DNA from: Anaeramoeba flamelloides
Lineage: Eukaryota > Metamonada > Anaeramoebidae
Assembly: GCA_027625915.1 (NCBI GenBank)
Contig: JANTQA010000012.1
Span: 8,888,501-8,952,500, forward strand
Reading direction: 5' to 3'
Length of the DNA: 64,000 bases
Shown here: positions 46,701 through 58,029 of the stretch, piece after piece
Layout: each line of letters opens with the position of its first letter
How positions within the stretch are numbered: position 1 is the first letter of the stretch
The notes under the pieces: generated by a model
Databases searched by the model: none
The model's input: only the letters and a program-made list of their open reading frames with translations
Told to the model about the DNA's origin: nothing
Translations under genes and position numbers: made by a program

Positions 46701-49149
46701 TTATATTAACGCACCAATATCAAAGATTTATGGGGAATATTTAATTGGCACAAGAGCTAAATTATTAAATAAAAAAAAAAGCTTGAGAAGTATTAAATTA
46801 GATCTTGGAACAGGACATGGTTTTTTAAAATTTAGCTTTGCAAATAGTGTGCAGGCTAAGGAATTTATTAACAATTTTAATTTTTTTAAAAATAGATATA
46901 TTGCAATTTCTAATAACTATTTAATCAAAAAATTTAATAATGTGAAATTATCATCGTCTTGCTTACCCAAACCCCCCTCGCCGTTAACAAAGCTTTTGAA
47001 TAATGAGCAGTATAGCGACGAAAATTCCACAAGCAAAAAGAAAAGAAAATCCAGCCCAAAGCCAAAGCTAAAAGCAAAAACAAAATTATTATTTAGTAAT
47101 TCAAGATTACTGTTATTGAATTATCACAAAGGCACTAAAAAATTAATTGACAGTCAAATATATAATTTACAGAATAGTAAATTGTTTTCGATCAAAGATA
47201 AAAAAAAATTTGTTCAAATAAATCTATCCAATAAAGAAAAAGAAAAATTAATAATAAAATTTAAATCAAGGCTAGTCAAAGAAAACTTTATTTTAAATTA
47301 TAATTTGATCACTTCTAGAAAAAATCAACAATTTATTAAAAAAATTTTTTACAATTATAATAATAATATTAAAGAAAAAGAAGATTATTGTGATGATAGC
47401 AATGGAACAGAAGAAGAACAAGAGGAAGAGGAAGAAAAAGAAAAAGATCTTGGAAAAAATCAAGAACTATTTAATAGTTTAATAAAACTATACCACATTG
47501 AAGATTGGAAAACCCCACAAAAATTAGGCTATATCCGATTATATGAAAGCAAGATAAAAATTCAATTATTTGATGGAATGGTTATTCAACAAAATTTGAA
47601 AAAAATTAAATTCCAATTATTCCCGTTAAGCAATTATTACCTTGAATTAAAATTCCAATTCCAATTGCAAACCTTTTTAATTAGTTTCCCTTCGGTATAT
47701 ATCAAAACACATTTTTTATTATTATTTGGATCTTTAAAAAAGGAAATACAATTGTCTCATAGAATTATTGGGATATATTTCCCAGGTATATTAACTCAAA
47801 TTAATGATAAAGATCTGAAGAAAAATGAAAGATTTGCAATGAAATTAGATAAAAAAAAATTGAAATTCATTGGATTAAATTTATTATTTGAATTAAACTA
47901 TGAAAATTTAGCAATTGAAAGAAATACAAATAATAAAAACCAATGCTATTTATATCAAGTGGTAAATAAAAACAAAAAAAAATTAACTATAGAATTTATG
48001 GATCAAAAATTAAGCCAAGAGTTTTGCCATGTCTTTAATTATCGTGCCTTTAATAGATCACGAGAAAATAAAATTAAATTTAGAAATAAAAATTCTCAAA
48101 CTATCATGATCAATGAAAATAAACATATAAAGCATAAGAAACATACAAAATATAAGAAGTATATAACACAGAAACAGAATGATAGTGAATCAATGAAAGG
48201 GGGGGAGAAAGAAAAAGAATATTATAAAATAATGGAAAAAATGGAAGACTCAAATAATAATTTTCAAATAAATTTTTTAACTCCAGAACAAAAAGTGATT
48301 TCAAATGGCTTTATCCAAATTAAACCAAAAAATATGGAGATTTCTCTTTATGGATATAATGATTTGCAGAAGGCAATAAGATTTAATGATCTTGATTTCA
48401 TCAAAATTTTTCAATATAAAAATTCACGAGATGTTTTGTCTATAAATTGTTTTAATATGGTCTTTTATTGTAAATTTACTTCCCTAGATCGTGTTCAAGA
48501 ATTTTCCTTTATATTTTTTTCCATAATTAAAAAATTAATTGAAAATCAAGAAATAATTTGGAAATATCGATTAAAAATAATTAAAGGAAATAAATACACC
48601 AAATCCTCCACATCTTCATCTTTATCATCCTCAAAGTCAAATAAAAAATCAAAATCAGAACGCAAAGGAAAAGGAAAAGGAAAAGGTAAAAAAAAAATAA
48701 ATAATAATAATAATAATAAGGAGAAAAAGAAAAAGGGGAAAAGGGGAAATAGTGAAAACCCTTCAAAATTATTAAATTCAAATACAAATAATTTTTTTTT
48801 TAACACAAACTGTCCGTTATTCGAAACAACAGATTTCCCAATTCTATTATATAATCCTAAAGATAAACTTAAAATTAAACACACTTTACAATTAAATATT
48901 CAAAAATTAGAAATTTTTATTAAAGACAAACAAAAACAAAAAATAGTGAAAATCAAAAATCCAAATTTATTAAAAATTAGTTTTTCTTATCCGAAATCAC
49001 AATTAAAAGCAAAGTTGCAATCAAAAAAAATCCAATTAATGATCCAATTCTTATCAGAAAAACATAGAAATGATTTTGAAATTTTAGTTTTACAGCTAAA
49101 ATATTTTTCAAAAAAACAAAAAAGCTTATTAAATCAGAATTTAATTTAA
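43790..49149 (+). CDS. CH-domain protein with about ten PH-like modules, two exons
   Basis: The predicted product has 1,708 residues. Exon 1 (43790-43947) and exon 2 (44181-49149) join in phase 2 across a 233-bp intron with a weak GTTTGC donor and a TAAAG acceptor. The join restores a calponin-homology domain at residues 13-105: IKWIESTLRKRI, FVNYCLDSI, SLFKIAKNLTLYQKINLLQE, then LGVDQKYLF and LRPLILLMNNL. CH domains bind actin or signalling partners. After it come roughly ten modules of 90-110 residues with a shared pattern of beta strands closed by an amphipathic helix (for example FLFFSESVDQRDLIIKAFQM), which look like pleckstrin-homology folds. Linkers are rich in Asn, Lys, Thr and Glu, including a Thr-Asn-Thr-Lys repeat and a Lys-rich stretch near residue 1545. 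There is no signal peptide or membrane segment. TAA stop. CH is well supported; PH-like is inferred from pattern only. Confidence 0.82.
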
Positions 49150-50061
49150 TAATAATTCATCCATTTTTCCTAACATTATTTATGAATATATTTTATCAAA
49201 GAGAATTAAGTTTATTTATATATATAGACAGATATCATTTGAGTTTTTTATAAGATATTTACTACTTTATTTAACAATAATATTTTTGCTTTATTGTTTC
49301 TTTATAAATTTTTATGAAAGATTATGAATAATTGTCATATCAAAACATATTCCTTTATTTTTAAATCCAACATTTTTTTTTTTTTTTTTTTTTCAATTGA
49401 GTTTACATTTAAAAATAACCTTTGTTATATGATACAATTCTCATATTACGTGGTTTGATTTTGACCATTTTTCTAAGGAGATGCCTGATTTTGAATACGT
49501 TCTATTCTCATAAAAAAGTTAATTTAACCCACGTTTTTACAGAATTTGTCATATTTAAAGCAAAGTAAAAATACAATTTGGAAAAAAGTAAAGAATAAAA
49601 TTCAAACAAAATCAAATAATTTTATAATTTTATAAAACAGAAAAATTATTTTTTTATTTTAACTTGAAAATCTTGAGTAATATTTCAGATAAATTTAAAA
49701 AAAAAATATGAAAAAATTAAAATTCAGAGAATCGGATCATTGAAATTACACAAAAAGTTGGTATAAATATGATAAAAAATCATTTAACATTGAAACAAAA
49801 AAATGTATTTGATGTTTTAATGATAACTTATATTATCACGATTTATAGCAATAAATTTGCAATTATCCCAACAAAATCGCTATTAGTCCTACTTTATATT
49901 GTAAAATCATAAAATCGTGATAATCTATAATTATTCCAATAAAATAATTTTTGAAAAAACAGAAAAAAATTATTTTTTTTAGAATCAACCTAAAAAAAAA
50001 TCACCCTACATAATAAAACACTTTTCGAAAGATTTTTCGCTTTAAAAACGTTAGGAAATCT
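49150..50061. other. Gene-free stretch between converging genes
   Basis: The 3' regions of the CH/PH-like gene (plus) and of the candidate minus-strand gene meet here. A T20 run lies at 49373-49395. A few TTATCACGAT / ATCGTGATAA segments near 49835-49925 recur near 50890-51050. No gene was seen. Confidence 0.4.
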
Positions 50062-50305
50062 TTAAAAGCGTTGTAAAGTGTCTTCAAGAGTTTGAAAATT
50101 CTGAAAAGAAAAAACTTGAGGTTTTATTAAATAGAATGAGATTTTGTTGTAGTATAAACTCTAAATATTTTTTTTTTTTTTTTTTTACCCAGAAGTAAAA
50201 TCTGATATGAATTTTATGATCAAACAAATAATCATCTATCTTCGCAATGTTCATGAATATAAAATCGATGTAATTTTCTAAAAACTGGGTTATTAGTTTC
50301 ACAAA
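50062..50305 (-). CDS. Candidate terminal exons of an unrecognised gene (I)
   Basis: On the minus strand a TTTTTTAG acceptor opens 39 codons (50305-50189) reading LITQFLENYIDFIF and continuing to IHIRFYFW at a GTAAAA donor. After an 88-bp intron, a TTCTTTTCAG acceptor starts NFQTLEDTLQRF and TAA (50100-50062), joined in phase 0. Composition is mixed and both splice sites are canonical. The upstream exon was not found: nothing nearby ends in phase 0. No family was recognised. It could share its 5' part with the candidate at 50343-50867 as an alternative 3' end. Confidence 0.35.
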
Positions 50306-50342
50306 CTAAAAAATCATAAAGAAGAAAGAGGAATATATTTGA

Positions 50343-50867
50343 TTATTGGTGTTCATCAAAATAAAACTCATGAAACTCTTGTTGTTGTTTTCTGGAAAAT
50401 TCAAAGATATGAGAAGAAGAAGAAGAAAAAGAAAACAATCGTACAAAAATCTATAATAATTCTTGGTGATAATATGTGGCTAGTTTATTAAGAAATCTTT
50501 TGAAAAGTTATCCGACTCCTCTCAGCTTTCCCAAGAATATGGAAAAATGTTTTATCCCAAGAACAGATTCTTTAAATAACTTGTGAAGGGGTGGTTGTTT
50601 TCAAAGCCTTTTTATTCAACGTGATTGAGAATATTATAATTGACTGAGCAACTATTTAGTAACCTTTTTTTCTTAGGTTTGTTAACCTAAAAGGATCAAT
50701 CGATATATCAACCAAATAAAAATAAAATACAATATAAAATCTTTGATCTGATCCTGGATTGAGTCAAGTATCTTTTTTGTTGTTTCTTCAAAGAATAACT
50801 TTTTGTTACATACTCTATTTTTTGAACAAACAAAAATTTTCTTATTAAAAAAAAAGTTGAAGCAACC
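50343..50867 (-). CDS. Candidate terminal exons of an unrecognised gene (II)
   Basis: A minus-strand stretch (50867-50731) after an ATTTTAG acceptor ends FFEETTKKILDSIQDQIKDF and reaches a GTATTT donor in phase 2. The TTTTCCAG acceptor at 50392 starts the next piece in the matching phase, KQQQEFHEFYFDEHQ, then TAA at 50343. The intron is 339 bp. The helix-forming, charged composition is protein-like, but the family is unknown and the 5' part is missing. An alternative acceptor just before LFFEETTKK would shorten the first piece. Confidence 0.35.
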
Positions 50868-52314
50868 CTAAAATCCATCAAATATTATATCACGATTACT
50901 TTTTAATAGTACAATTTTGGAATTTATAATGATTTTTAAATAATTATCACGATTTTATAGAATTATCGCGATAATATAGAATATCAGGATTTTCTAAAAT
51001 ATCGCGATTTTTTAAAGATAATTATAATTTTTGTAACTTTATCGTGAATTAAGCAGAGATATCATCTAAACCTCTAATAATAAATAAAAATCGAAGGAGA
51101 AATTCAAAGTTATAAATTGTTTGAATTCATTCAAATTTTGAAGAAAAAGAAAACAAATCTTCGAAAATCGGTTTTTATCGATTTTTTTTTTTCATTATTG
51201 ATTTTAACAAATTTATTTGTAAAGGTGATCTTTTGTGTTTGGTCTTCTAAACGAAAATATTTGTTTCAAATTCACAGCTTTTCTGGTCTATTTTTTTGGT
51301 TTACTGTTTGACTAATTTCACTCATTCAGTATTAACAATTTCGAGATCCAAAACCAAATTTAATAAAACTCAAAAATTTAATCAAGAAAAATTGTTCATA
51401 AAATTGAAAAATTAAAGATTCAACTCTATATTAATTTGGGATGGTTTTCTTTTCACAAATAGAACAGCGGATGATGTTTTGGTTTTCAAAGTTTCAATAT
51501 CTGGTGACATTCAAAAAATATTTTTTAGTAAGGTTTACACCATTTTATTTTTCAAAATGGTAAAAGTTACATGCGTCCTTAAATGAAGATAAAAATCAAT
51601 AAAAAAAACAAAATTTGAAAGAGAGAACTTTTACTCACATTTTACAATTCAAATTCATTTGATACTTTTTTCCTGAAATCTTTCATTGGAACAAAGAACA
51701 AAATTTCTTTTTAATTCAAATAAAGCCTTGAAAATAAAGTTCAGATTGATCCGTTTCTTTTCGTTTTTCAGTGGTATGACCAATGACAAAAACAACTTTG
51801 ATTAAAACAGATCTCAAAATATCCTCTTTGATCATTTGAAAAATTTCAAAAAACAGAAAAAGGACTTATTAATTGAATTCGTTTTCTAATCCTTTTGTTT
51901 GAATTTTGAGTTATTTTAATAAATTAGAAACTATTGAGAGGTATCTTTTGCTTTGTGATGATGTTGGAGTAATAGAAAAAAAAATATGTTAAATGTTCGA
52001 GTTATGAAAGAGAAATAATGAAAAGTAAAATGAACAAAAAGGATTGAACAAAAACGTAAAAAGAATTTTATTCAATCAAGTATTTTGCCCCAAAAAATGT
52101 AATTGATCAAAGATTAAAGATTTTTGATTGTTGATAAATTTTTTGTTTTTTTTTTTTTCAATAAGTATTTATTTGCTTACTTTTTGAAACAAGTCCAACT
52201 AAAAAAAATTTTTCTTTTTTCCTTTTGAATGAATAAAGAAAAAAAATGATGGGATCTTAAATATTCAAGTTGAGTTTATTTTTTACTATGTAGAAAGTTT
52301 ATGTTATTTGTGAG
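50868..52314. other. Gene-free stretch with an old repeat
   Basis: It contains the repeat copy at 51205-51503 and several ATCGCGAT / ATCACGAT-type motifs at 50890-51050. The 64-codon plus-strand open stretch at 51117-51311 overlaps the repeat and is not considered a gene. The first exon of candidate gene II may lie here but was not found. Confidence 0.4.
51205..51503 (-). repeat. Dispersed repeat, inverted partner of 12062-12367
   Basis: Its complement follows 12062-12367 block by block, with small indels. The shared ACCAAACACAAAAGATCACC block is followed by ATAAATTTGTT in both copies. Function and family unknown. Confidence 0.7.
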
Positions 52315-52689
52315 TTAATTTTTAGAAACAATCCCCATAATGTCTGACTCCTTTATGATGATCACATCTTTGTCTTCCAAATGAACGTTTACGCCACCAA
52401 ATTTTGGTAAAATGATTGTGTCTCCGACTTTAACTGTTGGCTTGAATCGTTTTCCGTTCTTGTCGATTAATCCGTCACCAACAGACAATACAGTTGCCCT
52501 TTGATTTTTTTTGCTTGCAGAATCTGGAAGCACGATCCCACTTTTAGTTTTTGTCTTGGTTTCTTTTCTTTCGACAATGATTCTTTCATAAAGAGGAATT
52601 AAATCTTTAACACGAGTACCAAATGAACACGCTGTTAATTAGATAAATTTTTTGGTGTTTTGTGAGAAAAGTTTTGATAGGCTTAACAT
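52315..52689 (-). CDS. HSPE1: Chaperonin 10 (GroES/Hsp10), start unresolved
   Basis: The co-chaperonin caps Hsp60 and helps fold proteins inside mitochondria or related organelles. From 52629 the minus strand reads CSFGTRVKDLIPLYERIIVE, then the mobile loop KTKSGIVLPDS with the Hsp60-binding Ile-Val-Leu triplet, then VLSVGDGLIDKNGKR, VKVGDTIILPKFGG and IIIKESDIMGIV, with TAA at 52315. This matches the family over its whole length of about 100 residues. The start is unclear. An ATG at 52689 opens MLSLSKLFSQNTKKFI, an ideal organelle-targeting peptide, but a TAA lies in the same frame five codons before Cys-Ser-Phe-Gly. Alternatively a 56-bp intron (GTTAAG at 52687 to TAACAG at 52632) removes that segment and the first exon lies upstream, in or beyond the palindrome. 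Confidence 0.9.
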
Positions 52690-52721
52690 TGGAAGGAAAA
52701 TAAAAAAAAATGAAAAAATTT

Positions 52722-53466
52722 ATTTTCTCTTAATATACCCATTTATTTTAAATTTAAGGTTTTTTATTTGTTAACAACAAATTAAATGAAAAATTAATTG
52801 AGGTAACATAACCTTAAGGTTTACAATCCCTGAAACTGGAAAAAAAGATTATCTTGTATTGGGTGTGTCAACTTGTTATTTTGGTTCTTAGCTGATTGAT
52901 CCACAACTAAGTTTGGATCGTATAGGTGGTGAAAAAGGCTATTTTTGTGATTTTATTTTGTTTTTTTCCGAAATCCAGATTGATGAGTCTAAGATTAATT
53001 GATTGGAAGGTATTGAATTATTAATTGTGTTTTTTGTTTTCTATGTTGAAATTTTTATTTACGCTTTGTATTATTTGATGCTTGTAAAAAAATTTTTTTT
53101 TATTTACTCCTAATTCTGTAAAAGGAAAATGATTATTTCAATTGACAACCCAAAAATTAACACTTTCAATTCAATACCTTCCAATCAATTAATCTTAGAC
53201 TCATCAATTCGGATTTCGGAAAAAAAAAAAATAAAATCACAAAAATAGCCTTTTTCAACCACCTATACGATCCAAACTTAGTTGTGGATCAATCAGCTAA
53301 GAACCAAAATAACAAGTTGACACACCCAATACAAGATAATCTTTTTTTCCAGTTTCAGGGATTGTAAACCTTAAGGTTATGTTACCTCAATTAATTTTTC
53401 ATTTAATTTGTTGTTAACAAATAAAAAACCTTAAATTTAAAATAAATGGGTATATTAAGAGAAAAT
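52722..53466. repeat. Long palindrome, 298-bp arms, 149-bp spacer
   Basis: The left arm (52722-53019) and right arm (53169-53466) are inverted copies with only about three differences, including one single-base indel. The left arm begins ATTTTCTCTTAATATACCC and the right arm ends with its complement. Such near-identity is far above the other inverted repeats in this window, so it formed recently or is kept by gene conversion. No frame or transposon end motif is evident. It may be a young fold-back element or a local inverted duplication, and it could be transcribed as the leader or first intron of the chaperonin gene. Confidence 0.92.
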
Positions 53467-54464
53467 TTGTTCTGGGTTTATAGGACAATTACTTTTTTTG
53501 AAAAAACAAGAGATCTAGAATAGACTTTTATATCTAGAAGTCTAGAATCAAAAATAAAGAAACGGTTCCGTTAAAATATCAATTATTTTAGAAATAACGA
53601 ACCTTTCCACAAAAAGATATTTTATTGGGAAAAAGCCATATATTTGATCAAAAAAGCCATTATAGTATAGGATTGAAAAAAATACTAGACACCATAGTTA
53701 GTCCTGATATCATTTTTAATTGTGATGTTTAGTAAAATTATTGTGTAATTATAAATATTGAAAATCAAATCCTTTTTGTAACCAAACAAATTAATTATGA
53801 ACTCTATTATAAATTAACTTTAAAGTTCATTAGAGTGGGGTATCAATTGAATACTCAAATAAATATTTGGTATCATAAGTAGTTCAACTTTTTTTTGAAA
53901 ATCATTCGAGTTTCATAGGGGTTTACTAGAGTTTGGAAAATTATATTTTTATTCTTGTTTTTGATGGATTGAATTTTATTTTTGACCAAGTTTAATTTAA
54001 TTTATTTTAGTCTGAATAAGTGGGTGAATTTTTTATTATTTCAAGTGTTTGATTAATTAAAACAAGTGATTTTATTTTGAATATCTTCAATTACCCTGCA
54101 ATTTTCCCTTATATCCAGAACTAAAAATCTTGCCAGGATTGTTTTTATATCCCATGTTATTTTCCAATACTTGTACAATATACAAAAAAAAATGCCATTT
54201 TTAACTATTTTTTTTTTTTTTACTTCAATGAATTTTACAGAGTAACAGAGTAATTTTCAATTGGCTTCTTTATTAAATTTAGTATTTATTTGTCAATAAT
54301 TTTTGTTATGTTAAAAAAATGAACTCCAAAACAATTTTTTGTTATAAAAATGAATCACCTAAAATAACAATATATAAAAGCAGATTCTAAATAATTTTAA
54401 AAAAAAAAAAAAAATTGGTTTTATTGAAATTGTAAATAATACCGTATTTGTAGAACGAGAATTA
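53467..54464. other. Gene-free stretch
   Basis: A/T-rich filler. Part of 53700-53890 resembles 32130-32290 (both carry TTTTTAATTGTGA, TTAGTAAAATTGATGTGTAA or TTATTGTGTAA, and a GGTAT-CAATTGAATAC type block), which suggests one more old repeat pair. No gene was seen. Confidence 0.4.
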
Positions 54465-54660
54465 CAGTAAGTTCCGCTTTTAAGTCGCAAACTTTCAACG
54501 GAATTTAAGGCACAATAAACATCTCAAATTAAGGCACAAAATTCAGATTCTAGTAAAATAAATTGTAAAAAAAAAAATTACAAATTTTGTGTCTTAATTT
54601 GAGATTTTTTTTGTGCCTTAAATTTCGTAGTAGTTTGTGCCTTAACAGTGGAACTGAATG
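54465..54660. repeat. TA-flanked hairpin MITE (CAGTCAGTTCC family), copy 4
   Basis: A 196-bp element between TA dinucleotides. CAGTAAGTTCCGCTTTTAAG pairs with the complement of the right end (CATTCAGTTCCACTGTTAAG). Inside, AAATTAAGGCACAAAATTC and AATTTTGTGTCTTAATTTGA flank an A-rich centre. Confidence 0.82.
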
Positions 54661-54759
54661 TAAACTCTTTTTAAAAAATTGTGACTCACTTGAAATAATA
54701 AATTGAAAAAAAAAATATCCTTTAGTATTCCAGAACAATTAAAAACTAAATATGATTTT

Positions 54760-55030
54760 TAATTCACTTTTAAGTCATTCCAAATCTATAAAAGCCTGAT
54801 ATATTAAAAATTAAAAAAAATAAAACCAAAAATTAAAAAAAAGTGAGTCACAATTTTTGAAATGAGCATTACGGATTTTTTATTACTGAATTTTCACTGA
54901 AAAAAAGTTGAACAACAAGATTTTTTATGAATAATTTAATCTATTTTCAAAGACATTACATAGTCGAAATTTTCTTAATGATTATTTGTCTTTTCGAAGA
55001 TCTCCTTTTTTTCCACATGATCTTTTTAAA
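54760..55030 (+). repeat. Dispersed repeat, partner of 6640-6910
   Basis: It shares in order TTCCAAAT-TATAAAA, GTGAGTCACAATTTTTGAAA, AAGATTTTTTATGA and CTTTTTTTCCACATGATCTT with 6640-6910, and both run into long Lys-codon-like A-rich tracts. The open frames at 54927-55174 arise from that tract. Confidence 0.55.
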
Positions 55031-55384
55031 AAAAAAAAAAAAGAAAAACAAAGAAAAAGAAAAATTTTTCAAAATCAAAAAAAAAAGAAAAAGAAAAAAA
55101 AAACAAAAGAAAAACAAAAATTTGAAAAAGCAAAACTAAAATTTGTAAAATTAGAAAAAATGATACTGATCTAAAATTTTGATAATATTTTTTCTAAAGA
55201 ATACTGTAATAAACCCTCAAAACAACCCCCATTAACATTATAAAGCGATTCAAAATTTTTGAAAAATAGTTTAGAAATTTTAACGGGTAATTAAATAAAA
55301 AAATAAATAAAAATAAAAGAATCGGAAGTTCCTTTTGAGAAATAATGAACCAAACAGATTGAAAATAAGCCTCGTTCGAAATTT

Positions 55385-55760
55385 TGTTAGGTTTTTCAGA
55401 ATTTAAAAGAATTTGATAAAAGCCCGGATTTTGTTTTATTCTTTTGAATTCTGGAAAATGTCTTTAGGTTTTTTTTTTAATTCAAAAAAAGAAAAGAAAA
55501 TTCTTGATATTTTCATTTGTTTTGTCTGTTTTTTTTTTAAAACAAGTACGGTCGTGTTTTTCTTAAGTTGTCTTTTACTTTTGGAAAACAATTGATTTTT
55601 AAAATAAAACAGAAAACGACAAGAAAATTCTTTAAGATTTTCATGGATTAAAAAGAATTGAGTGGGAATTGAATAAATTAAAGCATTTTTCTCAATTATT
55701 TTGAATTATCTAAAATTTCCAGTTGCTTTTTTTAATTCTAGAAATAAAAAAAATAAACTA
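55385..55760. repeat. GTTAGGTTTTCTTGAG-type repeat
   Basis: It begins GTTAGGTTTTTCAGAATTTAA, with the opposing stem TTTTGAATTCTGGAAAATGT, followed by TTAGGTTTTTTTTTTAATTC and ACAGAAAACGACAAGAAAAT blocks. It is a diverged copy of the family in the CTL introns. Confidence 0.55.
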
Positions 55761-56979
55761 ATTTACTTTTAATTTCTTGAATTAAAGTATAATCTAGGGA
55801 TCTAAGGTGTCGTGTGGTGCTTGAAGGTACTCCTCAAAAGATTCAAAAAATAACTATTATCCAGAGATATATCAATAAAATGTAAATATATCTAAAATTG
55901 AAAAGCTCATTCTACATTTTGAAACTCAGAAAAAATACAAATAATTAAAAAAAAAATTAGTATTTTAATAAATAAAGAAAAATTAAAATTATAACAAATC
56001 AAAAATAAAATTAATGTCTTTTAAAATTGATACGGTTTTTTACAGATATGTCCAGTCTATGAAAATAATGGCAAAATTCGATCTCTAAATATTAAAAAAA
56101 TTAATATTTCTAATATTTAAAAAAATAATAATATTTTATTTATTACTAAAAAAAAAAAAAAAAAAAAATCAACTCTTTTATTAGCCCGGGTGTATAATAA
56201 AATTGTGTTTGAGTCTTTAATATAATCCCTAAATCTTCATTTAGGAATTTAGGTACACAAAAGGTGTTAATAACTCCCCTCTTAAATAATAAATAAATGA
56301 TTATGGCACTTTCAAACCTATTGTACACGATTTAACTTAACTTAAAATTTAAATTTTTATTAAACTTTTATTAAACCTCTTTCGATTGAAAATAACAATT
56401 GTTATTTTGGACTCAAATCTTCTAGTATTACACTTAATATCCAAGATCCCTTACAAAATTGGATTTTTTTAAAATAATATCAAAAAAGTTTATAAGAATA
56501 GGTGAAAAGTTGTTTACGAAGCTTGACATTCGGGTATTATTGTGTTTTGGTGATAAAACCTTAATTTAATTTTAACGGTTCTTTAAGTTCAAAGAAGGTT
56601 TAATGAAATTTTAAATTCAAAGTAAAGTTAAATCGTGAACATCGGGTTTGAAACGGTCAAAATCATTTATTTATTCTTTCAGATCGGTCATAATTTTTGA
56701 AATTGTGTTTAATTTGTGATTTTTATGATAAATAATATAATAAATTAATATCTTAGTCATGTAGTTCATTTAAAATTTGAAAAAAATGCAAAATTTGAAA
56801 AATTATAAATTTTTTATGAATATTTTCCCCCCACTTTTTTTAAATTTTTTAATATTATCCAGTAATGATTATGGCTGTCATGTATATCTAATAACATATT
56901 ATTTTATAATAAAACTGGATATATGATATTCCAAAATTTTCTAATTATTAGATTTTACATTTTTTCACTAGTTTTAATC
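55761..56979. other. Gene-free stretch
   Basis: A/T-rich with an A18 run at about 56150. A patch near 56500-56660 is somewhat less biased but shows no open frame of note. No repeat family or RNA was recognised. Confidence 0.4.
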
Positions 56980-57730
56980 CTAGTTGTTGATTTTCTGATT
57001 ATTAAAAATTTTAATTGGATTTGGTTTTATTTGTTTGAAAATCTTTTAAAAAAATTGAGAAATGCTAGTTAAATTCGTTGGTAATTTTTTTTTTTATAAA
57101 TCTCATGTGAATAATTAGGATTTGGTAATTAATTATTATTGAGAACAATCAAAAGAATGATGTTTAATTTTTTTATTTTTTAAGTAGAATTTTCCAGGTT
57201 ACAAAAAAGTGGTTTTAGGAGAATTTTTCATTTTAATTGTTTGGTTATTATTCTAGTATTTTTTTGTTCAACAAAAAGAATAGATTGATTAGATCTGTTC
57301 TTTAAATGAAAAAAATTCTCTTTTTTTCAAGTTTAAAATAATTGTTGTAATTTTTTTGAAATTGAATAGATTTTTAATACTTGATTATTTTTAAACAAAA
57401 TCGTTTTATTTTTAAACTGCATTTTTAGAGAATTCCCTCGAAAAGTAAAATATTTCTTACTTCCAAAGAAACTAATCAATATTTAAAAATAATTAGGAAA
57501 TTATTCAAATTTGAACTTTTTAAAAAATTTGAATAATGGATCAAATTTTTAAAAACAATAATTCATTTTGGAAAATAACTTTGAAAGTAATCCAAGTCTT
57601 ATAAAACTCTTACTTTTACTTTATTTTTCAATTTGAAGATGCTATAAAATTTATTAATTTTACTATTAAATTTTAAATCTCTTTTTTTTAAGCTTAATAA
57701 TCAATTAAAAATAGATTTTTGTGTACTAAA
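56980..57730 (+). mobile_element. TTAA element, 3' fragment
   Basis: It follows the second half of the TTAA-flanked element: GGTTTTATTTGTTTGAAAAT, the ATTTTCCAGGTTACAAAAAA block, TTTAATTGTTTGGTTATTA and GAAAATAACTTTGAAAGTAA match 29770-30560 in order. The first half and clear ends are missing. This is the most decayed of four copies. Confidence 0.55.
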
Positions 57731-57867
57731 ACAAGAATTTTCAAAAGTATTCTTGATTTTTAATTTTTTTTGGATCTCTTTGTATGTTACACTGGAGAAC
57801 CAAATAGTAATCAAATTTTCAAGGTTTAAATCAGATTTTTTTTTTACTTTTCCCTATCAGGTTTTAC

Positions 57868-58029
57868 TATTATTTAAAATTAAAAATGGAAAAAATTCAC
57901 ACTTCCTTTTTCATTATTTGTCTTTAATAAATTGTGTTCTCAAAGAAGGTTGAAATTTTTTGGTTCAATTTTCCAAAGTAAAAAATGAAAGCGTAAGAAA
58001 ATTTTTCCCATTTATCTTTCAAATACCAG
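57868..58029. repeat. Hairpin MITE (CTGGTATTTGAA family), degraded copy
   Basis: The right end reads CCCATTTATCTTTCAAATACCAG. The left arm is weak but keeps TTAAAATTAAAAATGGAAAA and CACTTCCTTTTTC. Length is close to the 164 bp of intact copies. Confidence 0.5.

Noticed and set aside
52625-52689. A variant genetic code with TAA as Gln, suggested by the chaperonin start
   Set aside because: Frames of over 1,000 and 1,600 codons here contain no internal TAA, and all well-supported genes end at TAA.
54927-55174. Two Lys-rich plus-strand open stretches
   Set aside because: They overlap in different frames within an A-rich tail of a repeat, with no other coding sign.
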